From the NCBI RefSeq assembly GCF_000756615.1, contig NZ_CP009288.1, positions 5,828,001-5,892,000 on the forward strand: a stretch of DNA of 64,000 bases. Reading direction: 5' to 3'. Below the pieces are notes generated by a model. That model worked only from the letters and a program-made list of their open reading frames with translations. It did no database searches and was not told the origin of the DNA. Below, piece after piece: positions 1 through 7,805 of this stretch (positions within the stretch are counted from its first letter, which is position 1; the number at the start of each line of letters is the position of its first letter). A program made the translations under genes and the position numbers. This stretch comes from Paenibacillus durus (GTDB lineage Bacteria > Bacillota > Bacilli > Paenibacillales > Paenibacillaceae).

Positions 1-1
1 C

Positions 2-826
2 TCAGCTTCATACACCAAAACGTTTGCTGATAGGCAATATCATCTTTATCTCCACCACGAACTGCCGCCGGAAACAAAATTCTATCGTCAGGAAATGCTT
101 GAAAGGGGGATATATCTGGGGCATCATCATGGTGTTTCGGGAAGAATACAGCTTGCTCGCGATGCTTTGAGCATTACACTTGACTGCGGGTCGCAGCAAG
201 CCTATGAGAAAATTATTTGGTCTTATGCACTGAAGCAGATAATTACCTGCATGTCCTTAGATCATGGCGCACTGCACTTGAAAGCCTCTATGCTGCTGAA
301 AAATGAGAAAGCAATCTTGCTCCTTGGGAGAGGGAAAAGCGGTAAAACAACACTTGCCTCCTTTTTAGAACAATCTGGTTACTATTTTGCCGGGAATACC
401 CATGTAATGGTGAAAGATTATGAAGCATGGAGCATTAATAGCTGGAGAAGGATAAGAGACTCTGACGCGCGTGAGAGCTACATTTTACCTGATCACCGAG
501 ATAAGGCTAACAGCAAAATTCAAGCGATTTATATTGTCGATTGTAACCGAAAAGGGCAATTTGTATGCTCTCCGCTGGATGACAGAACAGCATTGTCGTT
601 TATCACCTACTTTGCGGCAGCAATAGGAAATTATGATTTAAAGGAGGACATGGTTGATACTCATAGGGATTCCAGCTTTTCGGAACGAATGCGCCTGTTA
701 GGCACTGAAAATATTTTAATTAGACGTTTGATCCGCAACTTCAAGGTGCACTATATAAGTGCGGATATTTTCGATTCCGATTGCGCAGTAAAAGCTTATG
801 ATTATATTAATAAAGGGATGAAATAA
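2..826 (+). CDS. HprK-like P-loop kinase (5' end outside window)
   Basis: The reading frame is open from the first bases of the window, so the N-terminus is missing; the first internal ATG is at 95. A Walker A motif GRGKSGKTT lies near residue 110 of the visible part, followed by a GNTHVMV segment. Both match the C-terminal kinase domain of HPr kinase/phosphorylase relatives (HprK-related kinases), which modify serine in proteins or peptides; lasso-peptide kinases belong to this group. The stop codon overlaps the next start (TAATG at 824-828), so it is translationally coupled to the glycosyltransferase. Substrate unknown. It may phosphorylate a small molecule or a peptide encoded upstream of the window. 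Confidence 0.72.
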   Translation, partial: SASYTKTFADRQYHLYLHHELPPETKFYRQEMLERGIYLGHHHGVSGRIQLARDALSITLDCGSQQAYEKIIWSYALKQIITCMSLDHGALHLKASMLLKNEKAILLLGRGKSGKTTLASFLEQSGYYFAGNTHVMVKDYEAWSINSWRRIRDSDARESYILPDHRDKANSKIQAIYIVDCNRKGQFVCSPLDDRTALSFITYFAAAIGNYDLKEDMVDTHRDSSFSERMRLLGTENILIRRLIRNFKVHYISADIFDSDCAVKAYDYINKGMK

Positions 827-2034
827 TGAAGATTGCCATAGTGCCTTCGGCTGATCTGTCATATAACTCCGGCAGTATAATTTATGCCAAGAATTTATTT
901 GAGTTTTTGCATTCTCACGGTCATGAAGCATATTTGCTAGGGAGCAAACCTCCAGATGACGTGAGTGACGAGCTTATGAGATACATTAAAATCGTCCCCT
1001 TTTTGCTGGAACATCCTATTATTGACGATCGTGAAGTAAGTTCTGTGGATTATGCCCAATCATTGTCGGCCATAGTAAACTATTTAGTAGAACTTCACGA
1101 AATAGTAGGATTGGACTTGATTCATGCCCATTATGGTTCCTTTAACAGCTTTGGTGCTTATGTGGCTTTTGGATTGACCGAAGTACCATATATCGTGTCA
1201 AGCTTCGGAAGAGATGTTAATCTCGGATACGAGCATGATCGGAGAATTAAGTGGCTTATTGACGGAAGTTTTTCTAACGCAAGCCGGATCTTAGTTACGG
1301 ACGAAACCATTAAAAACAAAATATGCAGCATGTACTCCTCAGAATGTATTGGGCAGAACATATTGGAAATTCCTATGCCTCTGGATGAGCGGATTTTTCT
1401 AGATAGCAAGGATAGCAAGCTTCACATAGATGAAAAAACGCCTATTCTAGCCACCGTGAACTCCTGTTTTAGTCCGGAAAAAGGAATTGTCACCATATTG
1501 ACCGCTTTCGCAGAAATCGTCAAGAAGATACCTTGCTGTTTAGTCATTGCTGGACAGGATGATCACCCGGAACAAATTCACCGAAAATTATTGGACGAAA
1601 CAGTGAAGAGACTTGGTATAGGAAATGCGGTAATATTCACAGGATATTTAGACAGAGCAAGCGTCGGCCAACTCCTCAGAACAGCTACCCTTCTCATTGA
1701 TGCCAGGCAAAAAGGCAATTTTAGCTCGGTACTTCTGGAAGCGATGTTCATTGGTACACCCGTCGTTGCAACACGGAACGACGCATCTCTTAAAATCATT
1801 AAACATGAATATAATGGTTTATTGTTTAAACAAGAACACTCACGGGAACTTGAAAGTAAAGTGATAGAATGCCTTTTTAATCCAAGTATTCTAACAGGTC
1901 TGAAAGCCGGGATGGCCCAATGGCTTGACGCACAGGGTGAGATTTATAGGGAAGAAAATTGTTTCACCAAAATATTGTCGGTATATAAGGAGATCGCAGG
2001 AGGGGGAAGCGTTGATTCGATTCGGAATGCCTAA
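826..2034 (+). CDS. GT4-family glycosyltransferase
   Basis: A 402-residue GT-B fold protein with the usual GT4 landmarks: a Rossmann-like N-terminal half with HAHYG at about residue 100 and SSFGRD near 125, then the C-terminal nucleotide-sugar domain with FSPEKG near 215 and LLEAMFIGTPVVA near 305. The family transfers a sugar from a nucleotide donor to an acceptor in the cytoplasm; neither donor nor acceptor can be read from the sequence. The start overlaps the kinase stop and the 3' end overlaps the next gene by about 23 bases, so it belongs to the same operon. It could glycosylate the product of the HisG/SDR/PurM-like genes. Confidence 0.8.
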   Translation: MKIAIVPSADLSYNSGSIIYAKNLFEFLHSHGHEAYLLGSKPPDDVSDELMRYIKIVPFLLEHPIIDDREVSSVDYAQSLSAIVNYLVELHEIVGLDLIHAHYGSFNSFGAYVAFGLTEVPYIVSSFGRDVNLGYEHDRRIKWLIDGSFSNASRILVTDETIKNKICSMYSSECIGQNILEIPMPLDERIFLDSKDSKLHIDEKTPILATVNSCFSPEKGIVTILTAFAEIVKKIPCCLVIAGQDDHPEQIHRKLLDETVKRLGIGNAVIFTGYLDRASVGQLLRTATLLIDARQKGNFSSVLLEAMFIGTPVVATRNDASLKIIKHEYNGLLFKQEHSRELESKVIECLFNPSILTGLKAGMAQWLDAQGEIYREENCFTKILSVYKEIAGGGSVDSIRNA

Positions 2035-2641
2035 AGGAGTCGTAAAGCGAAAGTCAATCTCGTTAATCGAAGACTTATTAAGAGTTCCCATCAACAAAGA
2101 CAAGCTGCATTTTTTTGATCAAGGCGATGTTCATTATTATTTGCTGAAACATAGAGATATTCCGAGGCTTATCGAATTAGGATGTTTGGATTTAGGGATT
2201 ACCTCTACAGAATGGCTTTATGAGAATGGTTCCGATCTATACATTCATAAGGAACTAGACTGGTGCGATACCCGGATTAGCCTAATCAGTGATAAAGATA
2301 GTCCTGTATTAAGCGAGAACGCGACCATTCGCTGTATCACGGAGTTCCCAAGAATTACTCGTGATTTTTTTAGCAGGACAAACAAAAATAATGTAACCAT
2401 TGATAATATATCAGGATCAAGCGAAGCGTTAGTACCAAGTATATACAATTGCTGTGTAGATTGCGTGGAAACCGGGAAAACTTTACTATTGCATAATTTG
2501 ACGGAAGAAAGTATTATTTATAAATCCCAAATTGTGCTTGTTAGTAAACATACCGTGTGCAATCAGACAAAAAATCTGATAACAATGATAATGGAGCTGA
2601 TGAGTCATAAAGAACAAAACTGTTCTATTAACGGGATGTAG
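2012..2641 (+). CDS. HisG-like ATP phosphoribosyltransferase homologue (PenA/CofA-like candidate)
   Basis: About 209 residues, the size of the short HisG form. FGMPKG at the N-terminus, a domain containing DIPRLIELGCLDLGIT, FPRITRDFF, and the PRPP-binding segment CVETGKTL are all typical of HisG. The TTG at 2012 is chosen because AGGAGGGGG lies 6-8 bases upstream and the protein then begins like HisG; a longer frame from 1925 lies wholly inside the previous gene. No histidine genes are nearby, so a role in histidine synthesis is unlikely. HisG homologues start pentostatin/coformycin synthesis from ATP and PRPP; that role here is inference. The frame ends at TAG 2639-2641, 41 bases after the point where the SDR homology should begin. 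Confidence 0.78.
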   Translation: MIRFGMPKGVVKRKSISLIEDLLRVPINKDKLHFFDQGDVHYYLLKHRDIPRLIELGCLDLGITSTEWLYENGSDLYIHKELDWCDTRISLISDKDSPVLSENATIRCITEFPRITRDFFSRTNKNNVTIDNISGSSEALVPSIYNCCVDCVETGKTLLLHNLTEESIIYKSQIVLVSKHTVCNQTKNLITMIMELMSHKEQNCSINGM

Positions 2642-3290
2642 TAAGGGTATTGGGAAAGCAATCGCTAGAAAGCTAGTTAATCAGGGCCAATACACTGTGT
2701 ATGCCATTACAAAAAATCCTCAAGATGTCGCACCCGATTTGACCGCTAACCTGAATTTGTATTCTTGTGATCTTACAGATATATCCCTCTCTATTGAAAC
2801 CATACTTCAAGTAGTGCGGGAATCCAAAGGGATCGATATCTTAATCAATAACGCAGGAATAGGCAAGTTCGCTTTAGCAGAAGATTTGGAGCTGGATCAT
2901 TGGAATCGAGTTTTAACATTAAATCTCACCATACCCTTCTTGCTTACAAAGTATGTTCTGCCGCACATGAAGCGACAGAACTTCGGCAGGCTGATTCATA
3001 TTACCTCCGACGCAGATCATATAGGATTTGCCGAAGGTAGTTTATATTGCGCTTCGAAATTTGGTCTTCGAGGCTTCGCAGATTCCGTCAGGCAAGAATT
3101 GAAAGGAACTCCGATTACAGTTACAACTATCGGTCCGGGACGTGTCGACACCTTTTTTAATGGAAAGAAGCCGGGAGACCGTCCGATTTCCCTTAATGCC
3201 GATGATGTCGCCGATCAGGTTATGCATGTATTATCACAAGGACAGCGATGCGAGATTGAGCGCATATATTTAAAATCAACTTTTGAATAA
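2600..3290 (+). CDS. Short-chain dehydrogenase/reductase, apparent frameshift at its start
   Basis: An SDR of about 230 residues: TGCSKGIG cofactor loop, NNAG, catalytic Ser in ITSDAD and the YCASK catalytic Tyr/Lys. Homology begins before any ATG in the SDR frame. ATG 2600, with GGAG just upstream, starts MSHKEQ in the HisG frame, and removing one A from the CAAAAC run near 2615-2620 joins it smoothly to TVLLTGCSKGIG. In that corrected frame HisG and SDR would form one continuous protein. As written, translation of the SDR would need an unusual start such as ATA 2607, GTG 2697 (which loses the cofactor loop), or frameshifting. In pentostatin and coformycin clusters an SDR is paired with the HisG homologue. 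Confidence 0.7.
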
Positions 3291-3308
3291 AACAGTGGGG
3301 GCGAACAC

Positions 3309-4349
3309 ATGACTCAAGAATTTTCTTATAAATCATCGGGTGTTAATATTGATACCGCAGACGAAGCCAAAAGGGAAATGGCTGACAGTATGAAAACAAG
3401 TGACTCCAGAATATTAAACCGCCCTGGAGCCTTTGCCTCTTTATTTGAAGCCAAGTTTCCTGGTGTCGACAACCCGGTATTGGTTCTTAAAGCGGAAGAG
3501 CCTGGATCCAAGCAATTGTTGGCTTTCGAGCAGGATAAGGTCGAGAATATATGCTATGACCTCATCAATCACTTAATCAACGATATCATCGTAATGGGGG
3601 CAAAGCCTGAGGTTGTCCTTGATATTATTCTGTGCGGAAAAATAGAAAAAGAAATTGTGCTCCGTATTGTTCGCGCCATTTCCGACGCCAGCAGGGAGCA
3701 GGGCTGCCAGCTTATCGGTGGTGAAACTTCCGAGCAGCCCCGTGTGTTACCCGAAGGCGGTTATATGCTGAATGCAAGCATCCTAGGCGTGGTGGATAAA
3801 AGCAAAATTATTGATGGCTCCCGCATAAAAGCTGGGGATGTTGTTCTTGCATTGGCCTCTAATGGGCTTCATACTAATGGATACTCACTGGTTCGCAAAT
3901 TAATGGAGGAGCGTCCCGAAATAAAAACGGAAACCATAACCGGAAAATCGTTTATGGATACTATTTTGCAACCGCATAAGTGTTATTACCAAGAGTTAGA
4001 AGGCTTATTCGACACTTCCTTAATACACGGTCTGGCCCATATCACGGGAGGAGGAATAGAAGGAAATCTGAATCGCATTTTGCCTATTCATACTGCTGCG
4101 CAGATTAATCTTGATCAAATCCGAGTACCGCAAGTTTTTAAGACTATTAAGCGTTACGGCAGTGTAGACGATAAAGATATGCTCCGTACCTTTAATATGG
4201 GAGTAGGCATCGTGCTGGTCGCTTCTAAGAACGAAGTCGGTTTTATCATACAGCATCTGGAGTCAAAAGGTTGCGAGGCTTACCCTATCGGTGAGATTGT
4301 TGAAGGCGATCAAACAATTCAGTTTATAAACTCTCTATCATGGGAATAG
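3309..4349 (+). CDS. Divergent PurM (AIR synthetase) family protein
   Basis: 346 residues, the usual PurM length, with the start YKSSGVNID, LIGGETSEQP, SNGLHTNGYSLVRK, HITGGG and RTFNMGVG all in PurM order. PurM closes the imidazole ring of aminoimidazole ribonucleotide using ATP. The usual nucleotide-site segment DGVGTK reads EEPGSK, and the NDLVVQGAEP-type helix reads NDIIVMGAKP, so substrate or chemistry may have changed. No other pur genes are adjacent; it ends the operon, 18 bases after the SDR. It is best read as a pathway-specific paralogue. A housekeeping copy should exist elsewhere in the genome. SelD is a distant relative but its sequence signatures are absent. Confidence 0.82.
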   Translation: MTQEFSYKSSGVNIDTADEAKREMADSMKTSDSRILNRPGAFASLFEAKFPGVDNPVLVLKAEEPGSKQLLAFEQDKVENICYDLINHLINDIIVMGAKPEVVLDIILCGKIEKEIVLRIVRAISDASREQGCQLIGGETSEQPRVLPEGGYMLNASILGVVDKSKIIDGSRIKAGDVVLALASNGLHTNGYSLVRKLMEERPEIKTETITGKSFMDTILQPHKCYYQELEGLFDTSLIHGLAHITGGGIEGNLNRILPIHTAAQINLDQIRVPQVFKTIKRYGSVDDKDMLRTFNMGVGIVLVASKNEVGFIIQHLESKGCEAYPIGEIVEGDQTIQFINSLSWE

Positions 4350-4434
4350 GTTTAATCATCTGATTTCTGAATGCTCTAGGGCGTTTCCTGCTGCAAGGTT
4401 TTGGAGGAAGTGTGAGCATCACAGACCAGAAACA

Positions 4435-4475
4435 AAAAGCAGCAAGTCTCCGGGTATCGGAGACTTGCTGCTTTT
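4435..4475. terminator. Bidirectional rho-independent terminator
   Basis: Perfect 18-bp stem (4435-4452 and 4458-4475) with a 5-base loop, A-run before and T-run after. It separates the plus-strand purM-like operon from the minus-strand pfpI gene. Confidence 0.9.
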
Positions 4476-4493
4476 CTTATACGGGCTGTTACT

Positions 4494-5012
4494 TCAACCT
4501 AATGCCCCAACGAGGCTCTGGCCAAACTCCCGCGCGCCGTCCGGTCCATTGCTGGTGATGATATCGTCATGCGCCACCACATTTTGTACCACATAGTCCG
4601 CGTTGTTTGCTTTCAGCTCATCAATCATCGCATCAACCGGATAGCAGGTCGCCTGGCGTCCGGCAAGCAGACCCGTCTTCGCAACCGCGACAGAGCCTGC
4701 GCAGATGCCGGCAACGAGAATCTTGTGCTCATAGGCCTGCTTTAAATATTGGATTAGCTTGTCGTCGCCCCACAGATAGTCAATTGTACCGGAGCCCCCG
4801 ATGACCGCCACAACGTCATAGTCCGTAGCGGAAACGTCGGAAAATACCACTTCGGCGTTTACTTTTCCCTGATTGTCGCCTGTGATTTCCCCTGTCTTCG
4901 TGCTGGCCACCGTTACGGCGATGCCCGCGTTCTCAAGCTCAGCCTTCGGATGAAACAGTTCGTCTTCATTGAAACGGTCCGGCGGAATAATAAGCAGCGC
5001 TTTTTTACTCAT
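4494..5012 (-). CDS. DJ-1/PfpI family protein
   Basis: 172 residues with the DJ-1/PfpI alpha/beta fold. The nucleophile elbow GICAGS places the conserved Cys at about residue 104, with an IGGSG loop near 71. Members are glyoxalase/deglycase-like or protease-like stress proteins in the cytoplasm. The ATG at 5012 is preferred over 5051 because GGGAGGGA lies 9 bases upstream; nothing like it precedes the longer start. It lies downstream of an HxlR regulator on the same strand, an arrangement typical of electrophile or thiol-stress control. Confidence 0.85.
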   Translation of the reverse strand: MSKKALLIIPPDRFNEDELFHPKAELENAGIAVTVASTKTGEITGDNQGKVNAEVVFSDVSATDYDVVAVIGGSGTIDYLWGDDKLIQYLKQAYEHKILVAGICAGSVAVAKTGLLAGRQATCYPVDAMIDELKANNADYVVQNVVAHDDIITSNGPDGAREFGQSLVGALG

Positions 5013-5100
5013 TGGTAAAGGTCCCTCCCCAAGTTTATCTTCACGAGTCACATTGTAGCGCAGCCGCCGCGTCCTGTGAAGAATGCACTTTTTAGTACAG

Positions 5101-5119
5101 AGGTTACCAAAAGGTTACC
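5101..5119. promoter_or_regulatory. Tandem AGGTTACC repeats upstream of pfpI
   Basis: AGGTTACC occurs twice with an 11-base period (5101-5108 and 5112-5119) in the gap between hxlR and pfpI. The helical phasing suggests a protein-binding site, perhaps for the adjacent HxlR protein. The link is inferred from position only. Confidence 0.35.
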
Positions 5120-5141
5120 GGCCTACCCAAATTAATAACCC

Positions 5142-5585
5142 TTATTTCGGGCCAGCCCCGGCTTCCTTGCAGGCTGTCTCGCACGCAGTCCGGGATGGTT
5201 CAGCCTCGCTTCCGGCTCCCAGCTCCCCTTTCATTCTCTCGATCCGCATCTTCCCCCACTCGTACATCATCTCGACAATCGGCAGAAGCGTCATCCCAAG
5301 CTCGCTCATCGAGTATTCCACCTTCGGAGGAATGTCGGGATACACCTCCCGGTGAACAATGCCGTCCTCCATCAATTCGCGAAGCTGCTGGGTCAGTATT
5401 TTATGCGAAATTTTCGGAAAAAGCTTCTGCAAATCGCTGAACCGGTGCGGACCCTCCACGCCGAGATGCCACAAAATCACGACCTTCCATTTTCCGCTGA
5501 TGATGGACAGGGTAAGCTCCTTTTCGCAGTGAAAATCGCCGTTCACGATTTTTTGTCTGATTTCCTCTCTTAACGGATCGGACAT
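5142..5585 (-). CDS. HxlR-family transcriptional regulator
   Basis: 147 residues with the HxlR winged helix: SGKWKVVILWHL, FSDLQKLFPKISHKILTQQLREL and a wing ending PPKVEYSMSELG. A Cys in FHCEKELTL near residue 20 sits where redox-sensing members often carry one. HxlR proteins usually bind as dimers and respond to aldehydes, quinones or thiol stress. AAGGAGGGA precedes the ATG. The Ala/Glu-rich tail after residue 120 is unusual and probably disordered. The likely target is the pfpI gene just downstream. Confidence 0.85.
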   Translation of the reverse strand: MSDPLREEIRQKIVNGDFHCEKELTLSIISGKWKVVILWHLGVEGPHRFSDLQKLFPKISHKILTQQLRELMEDGIVHREVYPDIPPKVEYSMSELGMTLLPIVEMMYEWGKMRIERMKGELGAGSEAEPSRTACETACKEAGAGPK

Positions 5586-5708
5586 TCGGCCGCTCCCTCC
5601 TTATTCCGTTGGTACGCCATGCCTCTTGCGCCGGTCTTAGCCTTTAAGGCGTCTTCCGTTATTATATACCATATCCGCCAGAAGCTTTGACGAGCGGTTC
5701 ATCGTTAC

Positions 5709-6134
5709 CTAACCATAAAAAAAGGACAGCCCATAGGGATAGTTAGTAGATGCGTGGGAAGGGGGCGATGGATGGATGGATGGATGGATTGGTTGGTGGG
5801 TTGGTAGGTCAGTGGGTCGATGAGTTAGTGTTTCATTGGAGGGAGGAGTTTGATTTGGGTTTGTTGGCGGGTTGGCGGGTGATGGGTTGGTGGCGAGCTG
5901 GTTGTTCGGTGGGTCGGAGGGTTGCGGAGATTCCTGCGTTGGTACATCTTTTATCGATGGAAATCCGCCTCCCCGCCCCAATTCCTGCAAAAGTGCAGGC
6001 ACTCCCCCTTGCCTCACCCCGATTGGCGATATCATCAGCTTAAAACCTGCACATTCGCACCAATCACTTCTTCCTACGCGAAATGCACCTGAGAAAACCT
6101 GCAGGTTTGCAGGAAAATGCCAGCCGCCATACAC
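5709..6134. repeat. GGAT/GGTTGG-rich low-complexity tract in a 713-base gene-free stretch
   Basis: The 5586-6298 interval has no convincing gene. From about 5766 the plus strand has four to five GGAT units, then GGTTGG/GTGG-rich sequence to about 5890. Long open frames here encode only Pro/Thr/Ser-His-rich low-complexity peptides on one strand and Trp/Gly-rich ones on the other, with no ribosome binding site, so no gene is called. The G-rich strand could form G-quadruplex-like structures. Its function is unknown. Confidence 0.6.
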
Positions 6135-6137
6135 CGG

Positions 6138-6236
6138 GCACAGACTGAACCGAAGTCGTTAGTGATTTAGGCGTGAAACTCGCCATGGCAAACGACTTTT
6201 ACGAGCAGCACAGACTGAACGAAGTCGTTAGCGATT
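6138..6236 (+). repeat. Imperfect 29-bp direct repeats, 70 bases apart
   Basis: GCACAGACTGAAC followed by GAAGTCGTTAG-GATT occurs at about 6138-6166 and again at 6208-6236, differing by one inserted C and one substitution. An inverted AACGACTT copy lies between them (6191-6198). No gene or recombinase is adjacent, and the function is unknown. Confidence 0.6.
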
Positions 6237-6298
6237 CAGTTAGCCGCTTCGTCAGCGCCTTTCCCTCTACCCGGCCTTCCCTCTGCGGCAGGCTCCCC

Positions 6299-7720
6299 CT
6301 ACTGGACTTTCTCGTCCCATGCGGTCATGATCTCGCTCCTTATCCCTTCCAGCAGTTGCTCCTTATCGTCCCGGTAGAACAGATTGTAGGTGTCAAAAGG
6401 GATGATCCGTCCGTCGGGATGGGCGATATGCACGCACGACTTCTTCACCGACCGCACATCGAAATTATGCGCATCGAGAAACTGCATCACGATGACACGG
6501 AACACATTGTCATAGCTGATCTGCTCCGGCACGGCGGCAAGCGGCAGACAGCAGAGCAGGCTTTTCAGCGATAATGCGGACGAAACAGGCGAGTGGCCGG
6601 TGGAGAGCAGCTCGAACATTTTGCCCCGGATTTCCGGGTCCTGCTCGAACACAATCGTATTGCTGCCCCCTTCAAGCAGAATATCCGGGTCAATCAGTCC
6701 GGTCAGCGGCAGCACCGCCCCGCCCAGCTTCAGCGCGTAGCCCATAGCAAGGGAGTCCGGATGACAGGGCACCGGCAAAATATCCGCCTCCCCGAACACG
6801 CCCGACTGGTCGATAATGCTACGGCGCACCTCGCTTACTGTCAGCCGGTCCGTCGCCGGGTCATAACCCTCCAGCCTTCCCGCCGCCTGGATCGGCTGAA
6901 TCGTCACACCGCGCACGGCCTTTTGCTTCAGCCCGTACTGAATAATCGAGCCGATCTCCCCATCATTTAGGCCCTTCTTCAGCGTGACGACGAGCGTTGT
7001 CGAAATATTGAATTCGTTCAGATGGCGAATCGCCTCTTCTCTGATATGCCGTAAATCCGCGCCCCGCAGTTCCTTCAGCACGGACGCCTCCAGACTGTCG
7101 AACTGAAGGTAAATCTCGAAGCCCGGCATGTACGAAGCGAGCCGTCGCGCGAACTCCCGGTCCTTGGCAATGCGGACGCCGTTCGTATTCACCATAATGT
7201 GCTTGATCGGACGGCTCTTGGCCATGTCGAGTATCTCGAAAAACTGCGGGTGCGTCGTCGGCTCCCCGCCGCTGATCTGCACTATGTCCGGCTCGCCCTC
7301 GTTCTCGACGATCCGGTCCAGCATGAATTCGATCTGCTCCAGCGACCGGTAGGACGTGCGGTGCGGCGACGACTCGGCGAAGCAGATCGGGCAGCTCAGG
7401 TTGCAGTGATCCGTAATCTCCAGCAGCGTCAGACAGCTGTGCTGCTCATGATCCGGGCAGAGGCCGCAGTCATACGGGCAGCCGTATTTAATCGGCGTAT
7501 TCCACTGCAGCGGCATTTCCGAAGGCTTGATAAACTCCCGGGTTCTTTTGTAATAAGGTACGTCCGTGGAGATCAGCACCTTTTCCGGGCCGTGAACCAG
7601 GCATCTTTTGACCATATACATACGCCCGTTCTCCTGGATGATCTTGGCCTCGACTTTGCGGTAGCAGACGGAGCAGATGCTTGTGGTCAGTTCATGGTAG
7701 AGATACGGTCGATTCGGCAT
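6299..7720 (-). CDS. Radical SAM protein, MJ0619/tetraether-synthase-like
   Basis: 473 residues. An N-terminal CxxC knuckle (ICSVCYRK, near residue 16) and a Cys-rich stretch CPYDCGLC with a further Cys (81-96) precede the radical SAM motif CNLSCPIC (106-113, CxxxCxxC). ISGGEPT and a TIM-barrel-like core follow. This layout resembles the MJ0619/Tes group, whose members alkylate lipids or pterins, rather than peptide-maturing enzymes. The distal gene of a three-gene minus-strand operon, it follows an Lgt-like gene by 85 bases. AAGGAG precedes the ATG. A lipid-directed role is inferred from family and neighbour, and the substrate is not known. Confidence 0.7.
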   Translation of the reverse strand: MPNRPYLYHELTTSICSVCYRKVEAKIIQENGRMYMVKRCLVHGPEKVLISTDVPYYKRTREFIKPSEMPLQWNTPIKYGCPYDCGLCPDHEQHSCLTLLEITDHCNLSCPICFAESSPHRTSYRSLEQIEFMLDRIVENEGEPDIVQISGGEPTTHPQFFEILDMAKSRPIKHIMVNTNGVRIAKDREFARRLASYMPGFEIYLQFDSLEASVLKELRGADLRHIREEAIRHLNEFNISTTLVVTLKKGLNDGEIGSIIQYGLKQKAVRGVTIQPIQAAGRLEGYDPATDRLTVSEVRRSIIDQSGVFGEADILPVPCHPDSLAMGYALKLGGAVLPLTGLIDPDILLEGGSNTIVFEQDPEIRGKMFELLSTGHSPVSSALSLKSLLCCLPLAAVPEQISYDNVFRVIVMQFLDAHNFDVRSVKKSCVHIAHPDGRIIPFDTYNLFYRDDKEQLLEGIRSEIMTAWDEKVQ

Positions 7721-7805
7721 GACAAGACTCCTTTGCGGGTGGAATGGGAAAATATGAACAGTGGCTGGAATTGCCGGAACCGCCGGGCGCCTGCCACGCT
7801 TTTAT

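Noticed and set aside
3309..4349. SelD (selenophosphate synthetase) and therefore a selenium cluster
   Set aside because: The ATP-binding fold is related, but YKSSGVNID, GGETSEQP, SNGLHTNGYSLVRK, ITGGG and RTFNMGVG are PurM signatures, and the SelD N-terminal Cys/Sec loop is absent.
5709..6134. Open frame of 141 residues on the minus strand
   Set aside because: The product is low-complexity Pro/Thr/His sequence from the GGAT/GGTTGG tract, without ribosome site or recognisable domain.
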